A DNA stretch of 10,633 bases, taken from contig JAPHTE010000010.1 of assembly GCA_026196445.1 (NCBI GenBank), positions 1-10,633 of the forward strand, given 5' to 3'. Position numbers and translations under genes: made by a program. Numbering within the stretch: the first letter of the stretch is position 1; the number at the start of each line of letters is the position of its first letter. The DNA comes from Lysobacterales bacterium (GTDB taxonomy: Bacteria; Pseudomonadota; Gammaproteobacteria; Xanthomonadales; SZUA-36). Below are positions 1 through 5,547 of the stretch, piece by piece. Under the pieces are notes generated by a model. That model was given only the letters and a program-made list of their open reading frames with translations. It had not been told where the DNA came from and searched no databases.

Positions 1-20
1 AATCTGACGGAGAATCCGGG

Positions 21-584
21 ATGCCATTTCAAGTCAGCTTTGAGCTAAGTACGTCAGACCTGGAGCGGTTCTACCAGGCCATGCTGCGTATACGCAGTTC
101 TGCCAACTGCAAAACTCCACGGCAGATCACTGAACGTGCGGCACGCCTGCTCGAGAAAATCGAACATTCCGATTCGACTGATTTTATCCGCAGCCACATG
201 CACCAACTGGAAACGCTGATCGATATGGCGACGGACGAAGCCTGGGGGTTGTCGGGTGAGGACCTGGACCGTGTGCTGACCGCCTTGTCATATTTTTGCG
301 AACCAGCCGATTTGATCCCCGACACCATTCCGGCGCTGGGCTACCTGGATGACGCCATCATGGTTGAGATCATCTGTGATGAGCTGGAACCGGAATTGCA
401 GGCCTACCACGAGTTCGTCATTTACCGTGACGCCGAGGCCACGCGCCTGGGTAGCGATGCGATGAACCTGCAGAAAGCAGACTGGCTGGCCGAAAGACGC
501 CATCAATTGCACTCCCGTATGCGGCGCAGACGCAGAACCGGATCAAGTCGCAAGAAAGTCAAATCGCCGTTTTCCTGGATCTGA
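21..584 (+). CDS. DUF1232 (YkvA-type) domain protein
   Basis: A 187-aa protein with one recognisable stretch at residues 85-122, where DLIPDTIPALGYLDD is the typical core of the DUF1232/YkvA family (short hydrophobic segment with conserved DxIPD and GYxDD). The biochemical role of that family is unknown; members are often thought membrane-associated. The N-terminal 80 residues look helical and match nothing I know. The C-terminus (about 159-181) is very rich in Arg and Lys, suggesting contact with nucleic acid or acidic phospholipid; this is inference. The ATG has GGAG eight bases upstream (9-12), which supports the start. It heads a cluster with the 381-aa gene and the SET gene, each separated by only 12 nt, so co-transcription is likely. 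The promoter lies before the window. Family call fairly sure, function unknown. Confidence 0.8.
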   Translation: MPFQVSFELSTSDLERFYQAMLRIRSSANCKTPRQITERAARLLEKIEHSDSTDFIRSHMHQLETLIDMATDEAWGLSGEDLDRVLTALSYFCEPADLIPDTIPALGYLDDAIMVEIICDELEPELQAYHEFVIYRDAEATRLGSDAMNLQKADWLAERRHQLHSRMRRRRRTGSSRKKVKSPFSWI

Positions 585-596
585 CCCGCTGAGCGC

Positions 597-1742
597 ATGG
601 TATCCACCCGGCACCGACATATCCTGCTTGGTATAGAGACCGATCCAACGCTTTACCACGGTGAAAACGCCCGTCGGCCGGCGTTACTCGATACAAGGCA
701 AACCGGTGAAGTGCTGGCGCATATCGCAACCGACCTGTACGAAGTTTTCCCAGCCACAGCCAAATGCACCTTGAGCATGGCCGGTGCCCTGTTTGACCAG
801 GTCCAGGTGCTACGGCCACATTTTCCAGTGTTCGGCGCACTCGAATCCCTGTGGCAGACCTCCGGAACCGGGCGGCCGCCAGGCAACCCGCATCTGGCAT
901 ACGGTGTCGAGGGTCAGCAGATGCCGCACCCGGATCTGCAACCCGATGCAGCCATCGTGCCAGGTTCGATGCAGTTATTGCCGCTGTTACTCAGCTGTTC
1001 CAGGGATGGTGTGTTGGATGCCATGGAAATCGACCAGCCGTGGTCCGAAAACGGTCAGCTCGCGCGCGCCACCATAAACAGCCTGGAAGCACATTTCCAG
1101 ATCGCAATCCGACACGCCCGTTTCATGAGTGTCTCCCACCTCGGTAAGTTGCTGCAAATGCAGCTGGAGCAATACGGGTTCCTGCCCTTATGGGAATTGC
1201 TCGATGCGGCCATGAACCCACCGCCGGAACCCCTGGAAGTACGCACGGCGCAAGGCGCCAGGTTCGAGTGGCGAAACGGTGCCGTACACGGTTTTTTCGA
1301 ATCGTTCGACTGGTGGGCCAACCATGGGTCCGGTGTGGCCGTAAAAGAAGACCAGCTACAGGCGGCCTATGCCGGGTGGGTGCGTGGCTACCGCCGCTAC
1401 CAGTCGGTACTCGGGTCGCACGGAATCGAGTTGGTCCAGCACCTGCCCGGGCTCGAGGACGCCGCGCTGGATGGCTCGTTCCTACTGGAAGAATCAACCG
1501 TAACCCCCGTACCGGACTCAACTCCGGTGACTGAGCACAGCGCCGGAGATATGGGCGTGGTAGCGGTGACCGTGGTCAGCGGCCGGCGGCAAATGAATTT
1601 TTATCCCCTGCGCCCCACCGGGGTCGATGAACTGCACGGTTATATCCACAATCACGGCCTGGGTGGCGATACTGCCTACCCGGGTCGAATCTGCTACGAC
1701 GGGAAAAGCCGTCATCTGGTGGCCGAGGCCATGCCCTCCTGA
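597..1742 (+). CDS. Unrecognised 381-aa protein in DUF1232/SET cluster
   Basis: I do not recognise this protein. It has no signal peptide, clear membrane segment or known catalytic motif. Visible landmarks are a Leu-rich stretch near residues 125-133, an aromatic patch FFESFDWWANHG (about 233-244), WVRGYRRYQS (261-270), a low-complexity Pro/Thr/Ser linker (about 299-312) and a small C-terminal portion with GYIHNHGLGGDTAYPGR (348-364). The last part follows a beta-rich stretch (about 319-338), so a two-part architecture is likely. Coding support: one long open frame, the flanking genes leave exactly room for it, and stop and start spacing matches the next junction (12 nt). No good Shine-Dalgarno sequence precedes the ATG, so translational coupling to the upstream gene is plausible. 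It is probably cytoplasmic. Because the neighbour is a putative methyltransferase it could be a substrate or partner, but nothing in the sequence shows that. Confidence 0.75.
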   Translation: MVSTRHRHILLGIETDPTLYHGENARRPALLDTRQTGEVLAHIATDLYEVFPATAKCTLSMAGALFDQVQVLRPHFPVFGALESLWQTSGTGRPPGNPHLAYGVEGQQMPHPDLQPDAAIVPGSMQLLPLLLSCSRDGVLDAMEIDQPWSENGQLARATINSLEAHFQIAIRHARFMSVSHLGKLLQMQLEQYGFLPLWELLDAAMNPPPEPLEVRTAQGARFEWRNGAVHGFFESFDWWANHGSGVAVKEDQLQAAYAGWVRGYRRYQSVLGSHGIELVQHLPGLEDAALDGSFLLEESTVTPVPDSTPVTEHSAGDMGVVAVTVVSGRRQMNFYPLRPTGVDELHGYIHNHGLGGDTAYPGRICYDGKSRHLVAEAMPS

Positions 1743-1754
1743 TTTCCTTGACCC

Positions 1755-2093
1755 ATGCAGGAATACGATGACAACCCCCTGTGTTACGTTGCCGATTCAC
1801 CAATCCACGGGCGCGGCCTGTTTGCACGCCGCGACATAGAACGCGGCACCTGGATCGGGCATTATGATGGACCGCAAACGCAGGAAAACGGCATGCACGT
1901 ATTGTGGATCGAGGCTGACGTCGAAGTCGATGAAGAGTGGATCGGTTACGATGGCAACAACGAGTTGCGTTTCCTGAACCACGACCCGCACCCGAACGGT
2001 GAGATGGACGGGCTGGACCTGTACGCAGCACAGACCATCCGGGCGGGTGAAGAGATCACCATCGACTACGGTGAAGAATTCGAAGCTGCCTGA
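1755..2093 (+). CDS. Small SET-domain protein, putative lysine methyltransferase
   Basis: A 112-aa protein that is almost entirely one SET domain. The N-terminal SET motif GRGLFARRDI lies at 19-28. ELRFLNHDPHPN at 70-81 corresponds to the cofactor-binding N-H motif (N75, H76), and GEEITIDYGEEF at 98-109 carries the conserved aspartate and the catalytic-type tyrosine (Y105). The family uses S-adenosylmethionine to methylate lysine side chains. No post-SET cysteine cluster is present, as in other short bacterial members, and the insert between the two motif blocks is small. The substrate cannot be read from sequence. It is the last gene of the DUF1232/381-aa cluster, starting 12 nt after the previous stop and without a strong ribosome binding site, which fits coupled translation. 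Fold assignment is strong; activity and target are inferred. Confidence 0.85.
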   Translation: MQEYDDNPLCYVADSPIHGRGLFARRDIERGTWIGHYDGPQTQENGMHVLWIEADVEVDEEWIGYDGNNELRFLNHDPHPNGEMDGLDLYAAQTIRAGEEITIDYGEEFEAA

Positions 2094-2104
2094 TCAAACT
2101 TGAT
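2093..2104. promoter_or_regulatory. Short palindrome after SET gene
   Basis: ATCAA-ac-TTGAT forms a 12-bp dyad that begins in the stop codon of the SET gene and lies about 70 bp before the glutaredoxin-fusion start. It may be an operator or chance. The 2-nt centre is too tight for an RNA hairpin and no T-run follows, so it is not a terminator. No convincing -35/-10 pair was found in 2094-2176. Confidence 0.2.
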
Positions 2105-2176
2105 ACTGCGTCACAGGCACCCCATGTTATCCGTCATCCGTAAATTCACGAATAGTTACCAGGGAAACCGAAAGAC

Positions 2177-3112
2177 ATGACATTAAGTGATAGTACCCGC
2201 GAGAAAATTGAAGGCCTGGTCGGTGAAAACCGTGTAGTCCTGTTCATGAAAGGCACACCCAAGTCGCCGATGTGCGGCTTTTCTTCCAAGACGGTTGGCC
2301 TGCTGGACTCGATCCTCGATGACTACTCCAGCGTGGATGTGCTGGAAGACCAGGACATTCGCGAGGGCATCAAGGTATTTGGCAACTGGCCAACGATTCC
2401 GCAGTTGTACATCGACGGTGAGCTGGTAGGGGGCTGCGATATCGTCACTGCCATGTTCAACAGCGGCGAATTACATGACATGCTGGGTGTCGAGCGCCCG
2501 GACCGCACGCCGCCCGAGGTCACGATAACCGATGCTGCCGCAGCGAAAATTCTCGAGGCCATGCAGGGCCATGAAGGCATCGGTTTGCATTTTGCCATCG
2601 ACGCCGGTTTCCAGTCACAGTTCAACGTTGCACCCGCGGAAGGCCACGAAATCAAGGTCGAGGCCAACGGGGTCACCATGCTGTTCGACGCCGCCTCCGC
2701 CCAACGCGCCCGGGGCGCGGTGATCGACTGGGTCTCGACGGTGCAGGGCGAAGGCCTCACCATCCACCTGCCCGAAGCGCCGGAACCGGTCCGGCAAATG
2801 AGCGTGGCCGAGCTAAAGGACGAGTTGGATAACAACAGCGTCATGCTGATCGATATCCGCCCGGCCGAAGAGCGTGCAAAGGCCTCGCTGGATGCGGCCC
2901 GGCCTCTGAACCCGGAGTTAATGGAAGAAATCGAGGCCATGCCGAAGGACACCGCACTGGCTTTCCTGTGCCACCATGGCAATCGTAGTAACCTGGCGGC
3001 TGAACATTTCCGCAAGAACGGCTTCACCAACGTCAGCAACGTGGCCGGTGGCATCGATGCCTGGTCGAAGGAAATTGATTCTTCCATTCCACTGTATACC
3101 GGGTCCAATTAA
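2177..3112 (+). CDS. Monothiol glutaredoxin / cysteine-less A-type carrier / rhodanese fusion
   Basis: A 311-aa three-domain protein. Residues 1-106 are a Grx4-type monothiol glutaredoxin: K25 in FMKGTP, the active-site CGFS at 33-36, WPTIPQ with the cis-Pro at 71-76 and GGCD at 85-88. Such proteins bind a glutathione-ligated [2Fe-2S] cluster and pass it on. Residues 113-202 match the A-type carrier (IscA/HesB) fold, but all three cluster-ligand cysteines are gone: the first aligns with Phe145 and the C-terminal CGC is absent. Residues 207-300 are a rhodanese domain with LIDIRP (224-229) and an active-site loop CHHGNRS (C265), expected to carry a persulfide sulfur. The protein has only three cysteines: 33, 87, 265. 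The likely role is Fe-S or sulfur trafficking in the cytoplasm, with the degenerate middle domain acting for protein contacts, as proposed for the cysteine-less A-type domain of NfuA. The ATG follows AGGGA with about 11 nt spacing. Confidence 0.9.
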   Translation: MTLSDSTREKIEGLVGENRVVLFMKGTPKSPMCGFSSKTVGLLDSILDDYSSVDVLEDQDIREGIKVFGNWPTIPQLYIDGELVGGCDIVTAMFNSGELHDMLGVERPDRTPPEVTITDAAAAKILEAMQGHEGIGLHFAIDAGFQSQFNVAPAEGHEIKVEANGVTMLFDAASAQRARGAVIDWVSTVQGEGLTIHLPEAPEPVRQMSVAELKDELDNNSVMLIDIRPAEERAKASLDAARPLNPELMEEIEAMPKDTALAFLCHHGNRSNLAAEHFRKNGFTNVSNVAGGIDAWSKEIDSSIPLYTGSN

Positions 3113-3166
3113 GCCATCCTAAAAGGGCTTCCTGCACGATACCGGAGCATTTCAAGCGGTGGTGGT

Positions 3167-3249
3167 GTGTTCCTTACCGGGACCTTCATTTGTCTGGAAC
3201 AAATGAACAGCGCACAGGGAAGGCTTGAGCGTGTCCCGGGAAGGAACAC
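3167..3249. repeat. Nested inverted repeat between convergent genes
   Basis: The 175-bp gap between the fusion gene and xthA contains an 83-bp element. The outer arms, 3167-3183 and 3233-3249, are 17 nt each and pair at 16 of 17 positions. Inside, TTCATTTGT (3185-3193) pairs perfectly with ACAAATGAA (3199-3207) around a 5-nt loop CTGGA. Positions 3208-3232 between inner hairpin and right arm show no strong pairing. No T-run follows the right arm on the plus strand. It could be a terminator-like structure for the convergent genes, a dispersed intergenic repeat, or a structured RNA. No direct repeat flanks it. The pairing is exact from the sequence; the role is unknown. Confidence 0.6.
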
Positions 3250-3287
3250 TCGACACAGCCGTCCAGGGCACTGGGCAAGTCGCTTGC

Positions 3288-4058
3288 TTAAAATTTAAAT
3301 TGGGCGATAGCCGGGGCGTGGTCGGAGGGCCGTTCCTGGCGGCGCGGCTCCTTGTCGATATAGGACGCCGTGCACACCTCGGCCAGCGCCTTTGACGCCA
3401 GTACCAGGTCGATGCGCAAGCCCATGTTGCGCCTGAACGCAGCGGCGCGGTAATCCCACCAACTCCAGATTTTTTCTTCCTGCTCGAACAGTCTGAAGGT
3501 ATCGACCAGGCCAAGCTCCAGTATGCGTTGCAGCGCATCGCGTTCCGGGGTGCTGCAAAGGATTTTCTCGCGCCAGGCTTCGGGGTCGTGCACGTCGCGG
3601 TCATCCGGTGCGATATTGAAATCACCGAGCACGACGACCTTGTCGTGGTTGCGCATCTCACCCGCAATGAACTTCGTGACCTGCTCCAGCCAGTGCAACT
3701 TGTAGGCGAACTTTTCAGAGCCGACCTCCGAACCGTTGACGACATAGAGGTCTATGATGCGGACACCGCCGATGGTCGCCGCAAGTATACGCCGTTGCGG
3801 GTCGTCCAGGCCGTCGATATCGGTGACGGTATCGGCGGCCACTTCGCGGCTGAGAATCGCTACGCCGTTGTAGGTCTTCTGACCCGAATAAACGCTGTGG
3901 TAACCCGCATCCATGAGTTCGTCGACCGGGAACCGGTCGTCGGTCAGCTTGGTTTCCTGCAAAGCCAGGATGTCCGGGGCGGCCATGTCGCACCAGGCCA
4001 GCACGTGTGGCAGCCGGACATTCAACGAGTTGACATTCCATGAAGCGATTTTCAGCAC
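3288..4058 (-). CDS. xthA: Exodeoxyribonuclease III
   Basis: A 256-aa AP endonuclease / 3'-5' exonuclease of the XthA family, which cleaves DNA at abasic sites and removes 3'-blocking groups in base-excision repair. The EEP-fold motifs are all present: WNVNS (7-11), LQETK (33-37, metal ligand E35), GDFNIAP (145-151, D146 and N148), the RIDLVL block (D217) and the terminal SDHAP (245-249, catalytic H247). Length matches the usual 250-268 aa. I chose the GTG at 4058 because the family begins MLKIASWNVNS and GGGAG lies 8 nt upstream (4067-4071 on this strand). A longer frame reaching 4130 exists but adds 24 residues that do not resemble the family. It is divergent from dgkA and convergent with the glutaredoxin fusion gene. 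Confidence 0.95.
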   Translation of the reverse strand: MLKIASWNVNSLNVRLPHVLAWCDMAAPDILALQETKLTDDRFPVDELMDAGYHSVYSGQKTYNGVAILSREVAADTVTDIDGLDDPQRRILAATIGGVRIIDLYVVNGSEVGSEKFAYKLHWLEQVTKFIAGEMRNHDKVVVLGDFNIAPDDRDVHDPEAWREKILCSTPERDALQRILELGLVDTFRLFEQEEKIWSWWDYRAAAFRRNMGLRIDLVLASKALAEVCTASYIDKEPRRQERPSDHAPAIAQFKF

Positions 4059-4089
4059 GGTGTATTCTCCCGGTAATCGACATGCCGGA

Positions 4090-4118
4090 TTGTCGTCGCC
4101 GGCCGCCTTGGCCATAAT
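4090..4118 (+). promoter_or_regulatory. Sigma-70-type promoter for dgkA and lipoprotein genes
   Basis: TTGTCG (4090-4095, 4 of 6 to the -35 consensus) is followed after exactly 17 bp by CATAAT (4113-4118, 5 of 6 to the -10 consensus). Transcription would begin near 4125, giving a leader of about 50 nt before the dgkA GTG. It lies in the dgkA/xthA divergent gap, so the xthA promoter probably overlaps it, but I found no good pair on the minus strand. Confidence 0.5.
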
Positions 4119-4175
4119 ACTAGTGGCCACGGCCTAGCTTGTCGATTGCCGTCAACCCTCAGGAGTACAGCGAAC

Positions 4176-4547
4176 GTGAAACCGGGACTTACAGGCATTG
4201 CAAGACTCATCGCCGCATCAAAAAATTCCCTACGTGGAATGAGGGATGCCTGCAAGTATGAGGCCGCCTTCAGGCAGGAACTGGTTCTTACAGCAGCCTT
4301 GTTGTTACTGTCATTCTGGCTGGCGCAAACCCTGGTTGAGTGGTTATTACTGATAATGCCACTATTTCTGCTGCTTATCGTTGAGCTGCTTAACAGTGCG
4401 ATTGAGAACACCGTTGACCGGATCAGCGATGAACACCACGTATTGTCCGGCAGGGCCAAGGATATGGCCTCCTCCGCCATCATGTTGTGCCTGATCCTGA
4501 TCGCCGTTGTCTGGCTTGCCATGGCCTGGAGTAAGTTTTATGCATAA
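4176..4547 (+). CDS. dgkA: Diacylglycerol kinase
   Basis: A 123-aa trimeric inner-membrane kinase that phosphorylates diacylglycerol to phosphatidic acid, recycling the diacylglycerol left when head groups are transferred from phospholipids. All polar residues known to matter in E. coli DgkA are present with an offset of one: E29 (in YEAAFRQE), E70, N73 and E77 (in VELLNSAIENTVDR), K95 and D96 (in SGRAKDMASSA). Three transmembrane helices are visible, at about 36-52, 55-73 and 99-118. I chose the GTG at 4176 because it gives the family length and AGGAG sits at 4161-4165, 10 nt away; a TTG at 4146 in the same frame would lie upstream of that ribosome binding site. It is first in a plus-strand run with two small lipoprotein genes, and its stop lies inside the next gene. 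Confidence 0.95.
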   Translation: MKPGLTGIARLIAASKNSLRGMRDACKYEAAFRQELVLTAALLLLSFWLAQTLVEWLLLIMPLFLLLIVELLNSAIENTVDRISDEHHVLSGRAKDMASSAIMLCLILIAVVWLAMAWSKFYA

Positions 4548-4800
4548 TTATTCTCTGAATACCGCCGGCGTGACATTCACCGCTCTTTTCCTTCTTTGTG
4601 GTTGTACCGCTACATCGGGTAAAGACCCGGTGGTGGAGAATTGTGTGGTCGCTCCCCCTGCAGAGCCGGTCGCCTGTACCATGCAGTACGACCCGGTGTG
4701 CGGTTGCGATGGAAAGACCTATGGCAACGCCTGCATGGCGCGCGGCGCCGGCGTGACTTCCACGTCACGGGGTGCGTGTGACGGTGAACGCCTCAACTGA
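4540..4800 (+). CDS. Lipoprotein with Kazal-type protease-inhibitor domain
   Basis: An 86-aa exported protein. Residues 1-21 form a short lipoprotein signal: a hydrophobic stretch TFTALFLL followed by LCGC, with C22 as the likely lipidated cysteine. The mature part is a single Kazal fold, CTMQYDPVCGCDGKTYGNAC (46-65), the hallmark DPVCG.DGxTYxNxC pattern, with cysteines 35, 46, 54, 56, 65 and 80 enough for three disulfides. Kazal domains are tight-binding inhibitors of serine proteases, in bacteria often assumed to guard against external or host proteases; the target here is unknown. The ATG at 4540 overlaps the end of dgkA by 8 nt, with GGAG at 4528-4531, 8 nt upstream; an in-frame TTG at 4507 would destroy the signal peptide. 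Translational coupling with dgkA is likely. Confidence 0.85.
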   Translation: MHNYSLNTAGVTFTALFLLCGCTATSGKDPVVENCVVAPPAEPVACTMQYDPVCGCDGKTYGNACMARGAGVTSTSRGACDGERLN

Positions 4801-4868
4801 TAAAGTAACGGTGACCCGACCCCGCTGGCCGGTGATGGCACTGATACGCTCCCAACAGGAAAGCAAAC

Positions 4869-5288
4869 ATGAAATTGATACCACGCTCACTGCTGATGCT
4901 CCTGGCCGCGATTCTGCTCGCGGGTTGTCCGCAACCCCGGGAAGACAAGGGCCTGTCCGAAACACTATTGGAGTATGAGACCTTCGTGCGCTGGGCCCAG
5001 TGGGATGCGGCGAGCACTTTCATTGCACCCGAATACCAGGAACAACACCCCATCACCCGTCTCGAACTGGAACGCCTGAGATTATTCCGCGTAACCCAGT
5101 ACCTGGTGCGTTCATCCACCCCGGTTGATAACGGCGAAGGCCTGTTGCAAATGGTTGAAATCCGCATGTTCAACAAGAACCAGGCACGCGAACGCACCAT
5201 AAACGATGAGCAATACTGGAAGTACAACCAGCAAAGCAAACGCTGGTTATTACATTCCGGCCTGCCGGACCCGACCCAGGGGCGTTAA
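4869..5288 (+). CDS. Small lipoprotein of unknown function
   Basis: A 139-aa protein with a textbook lipoprotein signal: MKLIPRSLLMLLAAILLAGC, where LAGC places the lipidated cysteine at position 20 and the following Pro does not suggest inner-membrane retention. The mature region begins with a helical stretch rich in aromatics (about 30-60, YETFVRWAQWDAASTFIAPEY), and contains a middle portion with a possible beta strand set (about 70-104) ending in YWKYNQQSKRWLLHSGLP (116-133). The shape resembles small NTF2-like/SnoaL-like envelope proteins, but I cannot assign a family with certainty. AGGA at 4857-4860, 8 nt before ATG, supports the start. It lies 68 nt downstream of the Kazal gene and probably shares its transcript. 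Its stop codon TAA is part of the TAAA direct repeat bordering the inverted-repeat element. Confidence 0.85.
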   Translation: MKLIPRSLLMLLAAILLAGCPQPREDKGLSETLLEYETFVRWAQWDAASTFIAPEYQEQHPITRLELERLRLFRVTQYLVRSSTPVDNGEGLLQMVEIRMFNKNQARERTINDEQYWKYNQQSKRWLLHSGLPDPTQGR

Positions 5289-5289
5289 A
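5286..5289. repeat. Left TAAA direct repeat of inserted element
   Basis: TAAA at 5286-5289 immediately precedes the left terminal inverted repeat and is identical to TAAA at 5548-5551 immediately after the right one. This is what a 4-bp target-site duplication would look like. It also contains the stop codon of the upstream lipoprotein gene. A 4-bp match can arise by chance, but its position exactly at both repeat ends makes that less likely. Confidence 0.55.
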
Positions 5290-5547
5290 GCCTGCATATT
5301 GCTCCAGTATCCCGGATGATTGCGCTGGACAGATGTTTCTGGACGCCGGGCTGGACCAGGACCAATAGCCATGGCTATTGGTTGAGGGAAGACCAAGTCC
5401 AGGCACATATGGGCGAGCAAGGGCCGGGATAGGAATCGGGCCGGGCGCCAACAAATGCAACTAGTGCTTTTTTAGTGGATTCAACACTGAAAAAGTTGAA
5501 TTATGTGGATACCCAAGGCCCGATTCCGACTGGTGCAATATGCAGGC
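5290..5547. mobile_element. MITE-like 258-bp element with terminal inverted repeats
   Basis: The left arm GCCTGCATATTGC-t-CCAGT (5290-5308) is the reverse complement of the right arm (5529-5547) except for one T/T mismatch; one further matching base on each side belongs to the flanking repeats. TAAA flanks both ends. The interior has no convincing gene: only short frames, no transposase motif. It is heavily self-complementary: TATCCCGG (5308-5315) with CCGGGATA (5424-5431); GGAATCGGGCC (5432-5442) with GGCCCGATTCC (5517-5527); a perfect 22-bp palindrome at 5361-5382; CTTTTTTAGTG (5467-5477) with CACTGAAAAAG (5485-5495, one G-T). This fits a non-autonomous miniature transposon mobilised by a transposase elsewhere. 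A 4-bp duplication would suit the IS1380 group among others, but I cannot confirm relatives. As a folded transcript it may also terminate the two converging genes. Confidence 0.65.
5361..5382. repeat. Perfect 22-bp palindrome inside the element
   Basis: ACCAATAGCCA (5361-5371) is followed directly by its reverse complement TGGCTATTGGT (5372-5382), with an NcoI-like CCATGG at the centre. Outer flanks CTGGAC (5351-5356) and GTCCAG (5397-5402) extend the possible stem after an asymmetric bulge. CTGGAC also occurs at 5325-5330 and 5339-5344. It could act as a cruciform, a protein-binding dyad or the tip of one arm of the folded element. Confidence 0.7.

Noticed and set aside
1123..1521. 132-codon minus-strand frame inside the 381-aa gene, with matching plus-strand frames
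   Set aside because: Arg/Pro/Gly-rich composition typical of out-of-frame GC-rich DNA; the 381-aa frame fits the cluster spacing far better.
2100..2125. Promoter for the glutaredoxin fusion gene using TTGATA and TGTTAT
   Set aside because: Spacing is 19 bp and the -10 match is only 4 of 6, too weak to report as a site.
2323..3108. 261-codon open frame on the minus strand, opposite the glutaredoxin fusion gene
   Set aside because: It is the shadow of a gene with clear domains; its product is Ser/Arg-rich low-complexity sequence without motifs, as expected from antisense of GC-biased codons.
3152..3745. 197-codon minus-strand frame overlapping xthA in another phase and the inverted repeat
   Set aside because: The xthA frame holds every catalytic motif; this one is Arg/Ser-rich and reads through the nested inverted repeat.
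4059..4130. N-terminal extension of XthA to 4130
   Set aside because: The added residues do not resemble the family, and a GTG with GGGAG at the right distance gives the canonical MLKIASWNVNS start.
5405..5475. Intrinsic terminator for the lipoprotein gene at the TTTTTT run (5468-5473)
   Set aside because: Only a 3-bp stem (GCA/TGC) directly precedes the T-run; if termination happens here it depends on the larger fold of the element.
5467..5501. A T-loop-like hairpin (loop GATTCAA) suggesting a tRNA remnant
   Set aside because: No acceptor, D or anticodon arms can be built around it; it is better explained as an inner hairpin of the inverted-repeat element.
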